From Gammaproteobacteria bacterium (lineage in GTDB: Bacteria; Pseudomonadota; Gammaproteobacteria; UBA5335; SLRW01), in the NCBI GenBank assembly GCA_007134115.1, contig SLLK01000249.1:1-9037 (forward strand): a stretch of DNA of 9,037 nt. Direction: 5' to 3'. The position numbers were made by a program, and so were the translations under genes. Positions 6,718 through 9,037 of the stretch are shown in pieces. Below the pieces are notes generated by a model that was not told where the DNA came from, made no database searches, and was given only the letters and a program-made list of their open reading frames with translations. Position 1 is the stretch's first letter. Each line of letters begins with the position of its first letter.

Positions 6718-7664
6718 ACTTCGCTGGCAGACTACGCAAAACCTTTTCCAAGCGCGGGCGCCGACGCCTGTCGTTTGATCTGCTGCAACGCCTGGCGATG
6801 CTTACCCGGCTGGTGGGCTTTGCCCGCCTGCGACGTATCGGCACGATGATCGGTGAACTCCAGTTTCGCCTCGGGCGGCGCAATCGTCTGCAATACACCC
6901 GGGACGTGGCGCAGGTGCTCGGGCGCCGACCCGATGACCCGGTGGTCAAGGCGACGCTGCGGCAGTCCTACCATGTGAACAATGGCGCCGTACTGGAAAT
7001 CATGGCGATGTACGATCACCCGCTGAGCGACGAACAGATACGCGAGCATTGCCGGGTACACAATGCCCAACGCCTGGACGCCCAGCTCGAATCCGGCCGA
7101 CCGGTGGTCCTGCTCGGTTCGCATATGGGCAACGCCAGCCTGTCGCAGGCCTGGATTGCGCGCAGCGGGCGTCCATTGAGCGTGGTATATCGCGAGTCGC
7201 ACAAGATTCGCCGTGGCTTTTTCGACGCCGGCCTGGCGCACTACGGCATCGAAGGCATAGCCGCCGACGACGGCACCCGCGCCTATCGTAAAATGCTCAA
7301 GGCACTGCGCGCCGGACGCATGGTGTATGTCACACTTGACCAGGGCACCAAACGTGCCGGCGTGGCGGTGAATTTTCTGGGCAAACAGATCAACATGCCT
7401 GAAGGCCCGGCGCAACTGGCCCGACATGCCGGCGCCATCGTCGTCCCCATTAGCACTCTGGCGCATCGCCCCGCATGGGAGTTCAACATCGAGGAGCCGG
7501 TGGAACTCAATCCGCAGGGCCCGGTGGCCGACGATGTGAAAAAGTTGACCAAAGTCATGGAACAACAGATTCTGGCTGCGCCACACTTGTGGAGCTGGCA
7601 TCACCGCCGCTGGCGGAAGTATCCTTTTCCTGTGGACCCATCTGGTGAGATGAACGGAAAATAA
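6714..7664 (+). CDS. LpxL/HtrB-family acyltransferase with altered catalytic motif
   Basis: A 316-residue member of the Lip_A_acyltrans (LpxL/LpxM) family, which normally transfers acyl groups from acyl-ACP to lipid A or other lipids at the cytoplasmic face of the inner membrane. Family landmarks: PVVLLGSHMGN around His137, VYRESHKIRRG, LDQGTKRAG (Asp209), MPEGPA (228-233), PISTLAHRPAW, and the closing LWSWHHRRWRKYPF (292-305), which parallels the C-terminal W-W--RRWK motif. The HX4(D/E) catalytic motif reads H137-M-G-N-A-S142: the acidic residue is Ser. The N-terminus is basic (RKTFSKRGRRR) without a clear transmembrane helix. Its start overlaps the ABC exporter stop (ATGA). It could acylate the operon's lipid product, bind rather than convert acyl donors, or use a different acid. 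Fold assignment is firm, activity is not. Confidence 0.8.
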   Translation: MNFAGRLRKTFSKRGRRRLSFDLLQRLAMLTRLVGFARLRRIGTMIGELQFRLGRRNRLQYTRDVAQVLGRRPDDPVVKATLRQSYHVNNGAVLEIMAMYDHPLSDEQIREHCRVHNAQRLDAQLESGRPVVLLGSHMGNASLSQAWIARSGRPLSVVYRESHKIRRGFFDAGLAHYGIEGIAADDGTRAYRKMLKALRAGRMVYVTLDQGTKRAGVAVNFLGKQINMPEGPAQLARHAGAIVVPISTLAHRPAWEFNIEEPVELNPQGPVADDVKKLTKVMEQQILAAPHLWSWHHRRWRKYPFPVDPSGEMNGK

Positions 7665-7666
7665 CC

Positions 7667-9037
7667 ATGCCCCTGCTGACCCAAAGAATCCTGAGAGGAC
7701 TGGCGCCGATTCTGGATACCACCCGCGCGGTCGCCCGTCACGATACCCCCGACCGCATCGTGCTCGGTGTGAGACCGGGTCATCGTCCCTCCGACAAGCC
7801 GCCCGTGCGCATCTTTCTGGGCAGCGAACGCGCCCAGTTTCGCGCCGAACGGGTGTTCATCTGGTCGGTGGAAAAACACCGTGACCCGTCTCGCATCTAC
7901 GAAATACACATCCTCAAGGAACTCGACGGTTTCAACCGCCGCTTCTGGCTGACCGGTTTCACCAATTACCGCTTCGCCATCCCGATGTTCTGCGGCTTTG
8001 AAGGGCGGGCGATCTACAACGACGCCGACCAGGTCTATCTGCGCGACCCGGCCGACATGTTCGATCTCGACATGAAGGGGTCGGGCTTCCTGTCCATCAA
8101 CGATCGCGACACCTCGGTCATGCTCATCGACTGCCACGCCATGGCAGAGGCATGGAGCGAGAAGGTGGTACGCAGTCTCAGCCGCAAGCAGCTTGAGGCG
8201 CGGGCGCGGGCGGACAGCCTGTGGGGGCATCTCGACGCCGGCTGGAACGCGCGCGACAAGGAATATCACCCGGACACCTCGTGGCTGGTGCACTTCACCA
8301 CGCTGCACACGCAACCCTGGCGACCCCTGCCGGAGCAATTCGTATATTTCCGCAACACGGCCGTCGGCCCGCTGTGGTTTGGCCTGGAGGCCGAGGCGGA
8401 TGAAGCCGGCTTTCTGCCGGTCAGCGCGACCCGACCGTCGCGGGAATGGCCGCAGGCCTACACCGAATTGCAGCAGGCCGGACATCAGGCGCTGCTCGAA
8501 ATGCTCGAGCCCAATGCGGAGATCAAACAACCGCATGAGCGCCTGGACCTGACGGATTTTCTCGAGCGCGTCCCTGACGCCGATATCGCCTGGGTCCTGG
8601 ATCGCATCTTCAGTGCGGCGCACCACATCCACATCCGCCTGGATGAGCCGCTGCGCCCGGTCAGCGGCGGCCGGGTACGTCGCAACCGGCATTTCTGGCT
8701 GCAACATCTCGACGGCACCAGCCGCCGGCGTGCCCACACCCGCTGGACGCTGGACCGGCGCGAGGGGCTGCGCTGGCAGCGCTGGCACGGTGGGCCTGCG
8801 CCACAGGGTGACATCGTGGTGCTCACGCACCGCAAGCCGGGACACGATAATCAGGCGCTGGCCGTCGCCGAACAACTGGCCCGCGACAGTGGTCGCAATT
8901 TGCAGCGCCTCGCCCTGCCCGGCAGTGACGCCGGCCATATCCTGCGGCGTCTGTGCCGACTGGGTCCGGGCATCAAGCTGCCCTCGCAGGCTGCCGTGAT
9001 CGTCGCCTCCGGCTGGTTGCCCACCCGTGTGGCACGG
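7667..9037 (+). CDS. Multidomain glycosyltransferase: GT8-like N-terminus, ELM1/GtrOC1-like C-terminus (cut by right window edge)
   Basis: An uninterrupted frame of 457 codons from an ATG 2 bases after the acyltransferase stop; the C-terminus lies outside the window. Residues about 45-250 look like a GT-A glycosyltransferase of GT8 type: VRIFLGSERAQ, a YEIHILKEL strand, a FTNYRFAIPMF segment, and AIYNDADQVYL with the metal-binding Asp119-Ala-Asp121. Residues about 275-375 include DFLERVPDADIAWVLDRIF (from 297), resembling the C-terminal half of a class I methyltransferase but with no SAM-binding glycine loop. From about residue 381, IVVLTHRKPGHDNQALAVAE (GHDNQ at 392-396) and later AAVIVASGW match the start of the ELM1 family (W-LtD-R-GH-NQ-lglAe), a putative GT-B glycosyltransferase found in bacterial glycan loci. 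GGAAA (7656-7660) may serve as RBS. As last visible gene of the operon it probably glycosylates the lipid or an attached glycan. Donor and acceptor unknown. Confidence 0.75.
   Translation, partial: MPLLTQRILRGLAPILDTTRAVARHDTPDRIVLGVRPGHRPSDKPPVRIFLGSERAQFRAERVFIWSVEKHRDPSRIYEIHILKELDGFNRRFWLTGFTNYRFAIPMFCGFEGRAIYNDADQVYLRDPADMFDLDMKGSGFLSINDRDTSVMLIDCHAMAEAWSEKVVRSLSRKQLEARARADSLWGHLDAGWNARDKEYHPDTSWLVHFTTLHTQPWRPLPEQFVYFRNTAVGPLWFGLEAEADEAGFLPVSATRPSREWPQAYTELQQAGHQALLEMLEPNAEIKQPHERLDLTDFLERVPDADIAWVLDRIFSAAHHIHIRLDEPLRPVSGGRVRRNRHFWLQHLDGTSRRRAHTRWTLDRREGLRWQRWHGGPAPQGDIVVLTHRKPGHDNQALAVAEQLARDSGRNLQRLALPGSDAGHILRRLCRLGPGIKLPSQAAVIVASGWLPTRVAR

Larger units (their letters stand above)
1906..9037 (+). 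other. Six-gene translationally coupled lipid/glycan operon (continues beyond the window)
   Basis: Junctions are desaturase/kinase GTGA (3021-3024), kinase/Tam41-like ATGA (4034-4037), Tam41-like/ABC exporter ATGA (4957-4960), ABC exporter/acyltransferase ATGA (6714-6717), and acyltransferase/glycosyltransferase TAA-CC-ATG (7662-7669). No space exists for internal terminators between these genes, so they should be co-transcribed and their products made in related amounts. The combination of lipid modification, phosphorylation, possible CTP activation, export, acylation and glycosylation points to one envelope lipid or lipid-linked glycan as the product. Confidence 0.85.

Noticed and set aside
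7601..8938. A 445-codon open frame on the minus strand
   Set aside because: It lies antisense to the plus-strand glycosyltransferase, which has recognisable GT8-like and ELM1-like motifs. Long antisense frames are common in G+C-rich genes and this one shows no family motif.

Overview
The window is a G+C-rich bacterial segment that is almost entirely coding. It looks like part of a surface-polysaccharide/envelope-lipid locus of a Gram-negative bacterium, most likely a proteobacterium. This rests on gene families (LpxL-type acyltransferase, ELM1-type glycosyltransferase, capsule-locus 'surface carbohydrate biosynthesis' protein) and on compositional bias. No taxonomic marker gene is present, so a finer placement would be a guess. 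There are no tRNA, rRNA, CRISPR or transposase signals.

Layout: two divergent transcription units flank a roughly 390-base intergenic region (1519-1905). To the left, on the minus strand, lie a PAPS-dependent sulfotransferase (628-1518) and, coupled to its end, the N-terminal part of a surface-carbohydrate biosynthesis protein that runs off the left edge. To the right, on the plus strand, six genes follow without a break: a membrane fatty acid desaturase (1906-3024), a diacylglycerol/lipid kinase (3021-4037), a nucleotidyltransferase-fold protein resembling the mitochondrial CDP-diacylglycerol synthase Tam41 (4034-4960), a half-size lipid-type ABC exporter (4957-6717), an LpxL/HtrB-type acyltransferase (6714-7664), and a multidomain glycosyltransferase with a GT8-like N-terminus and an ELM1-like C-terminus that runs off the right edge (from 7667). 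The first four junctions are 4-base stop/start overlaps (GTGA or ATGA) and the fifth is a 2-base gap, so the set is almost certainly one translationally coupled operon.

Reading the operon as a pathway (inference): the kinase would phosphorylate a lipid such as diacylglycerol, the Tam41-like enzyme would activate the phospholipid with CTP, the desaturase and acyltransferase would tailor its acyl chains, the ABC exporter would move the product across the inner membrane, and the glycosyltransferase(s), with the divergent sulfotransferase and surface-carbohydrate protein, would add or modify sugars. This would be a dedicated, CdsA-independent route to a modified phospho- or glycolipid, possibly a lipid anchor for a surface polysaccharide. 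The individual family calls are reasonably firm. The pathway is a hypothesis.

Points most worth a second look: the Tam41-like protein next to a lipid kinase; the acyltransferase whose HX4(D/E) motif lacks its acidic residue; the GT8/methyltransferase-remnant/ELM1 fusion; and three GTTACA repeats at one-helical-turn spacing just before the operon's first start codon.
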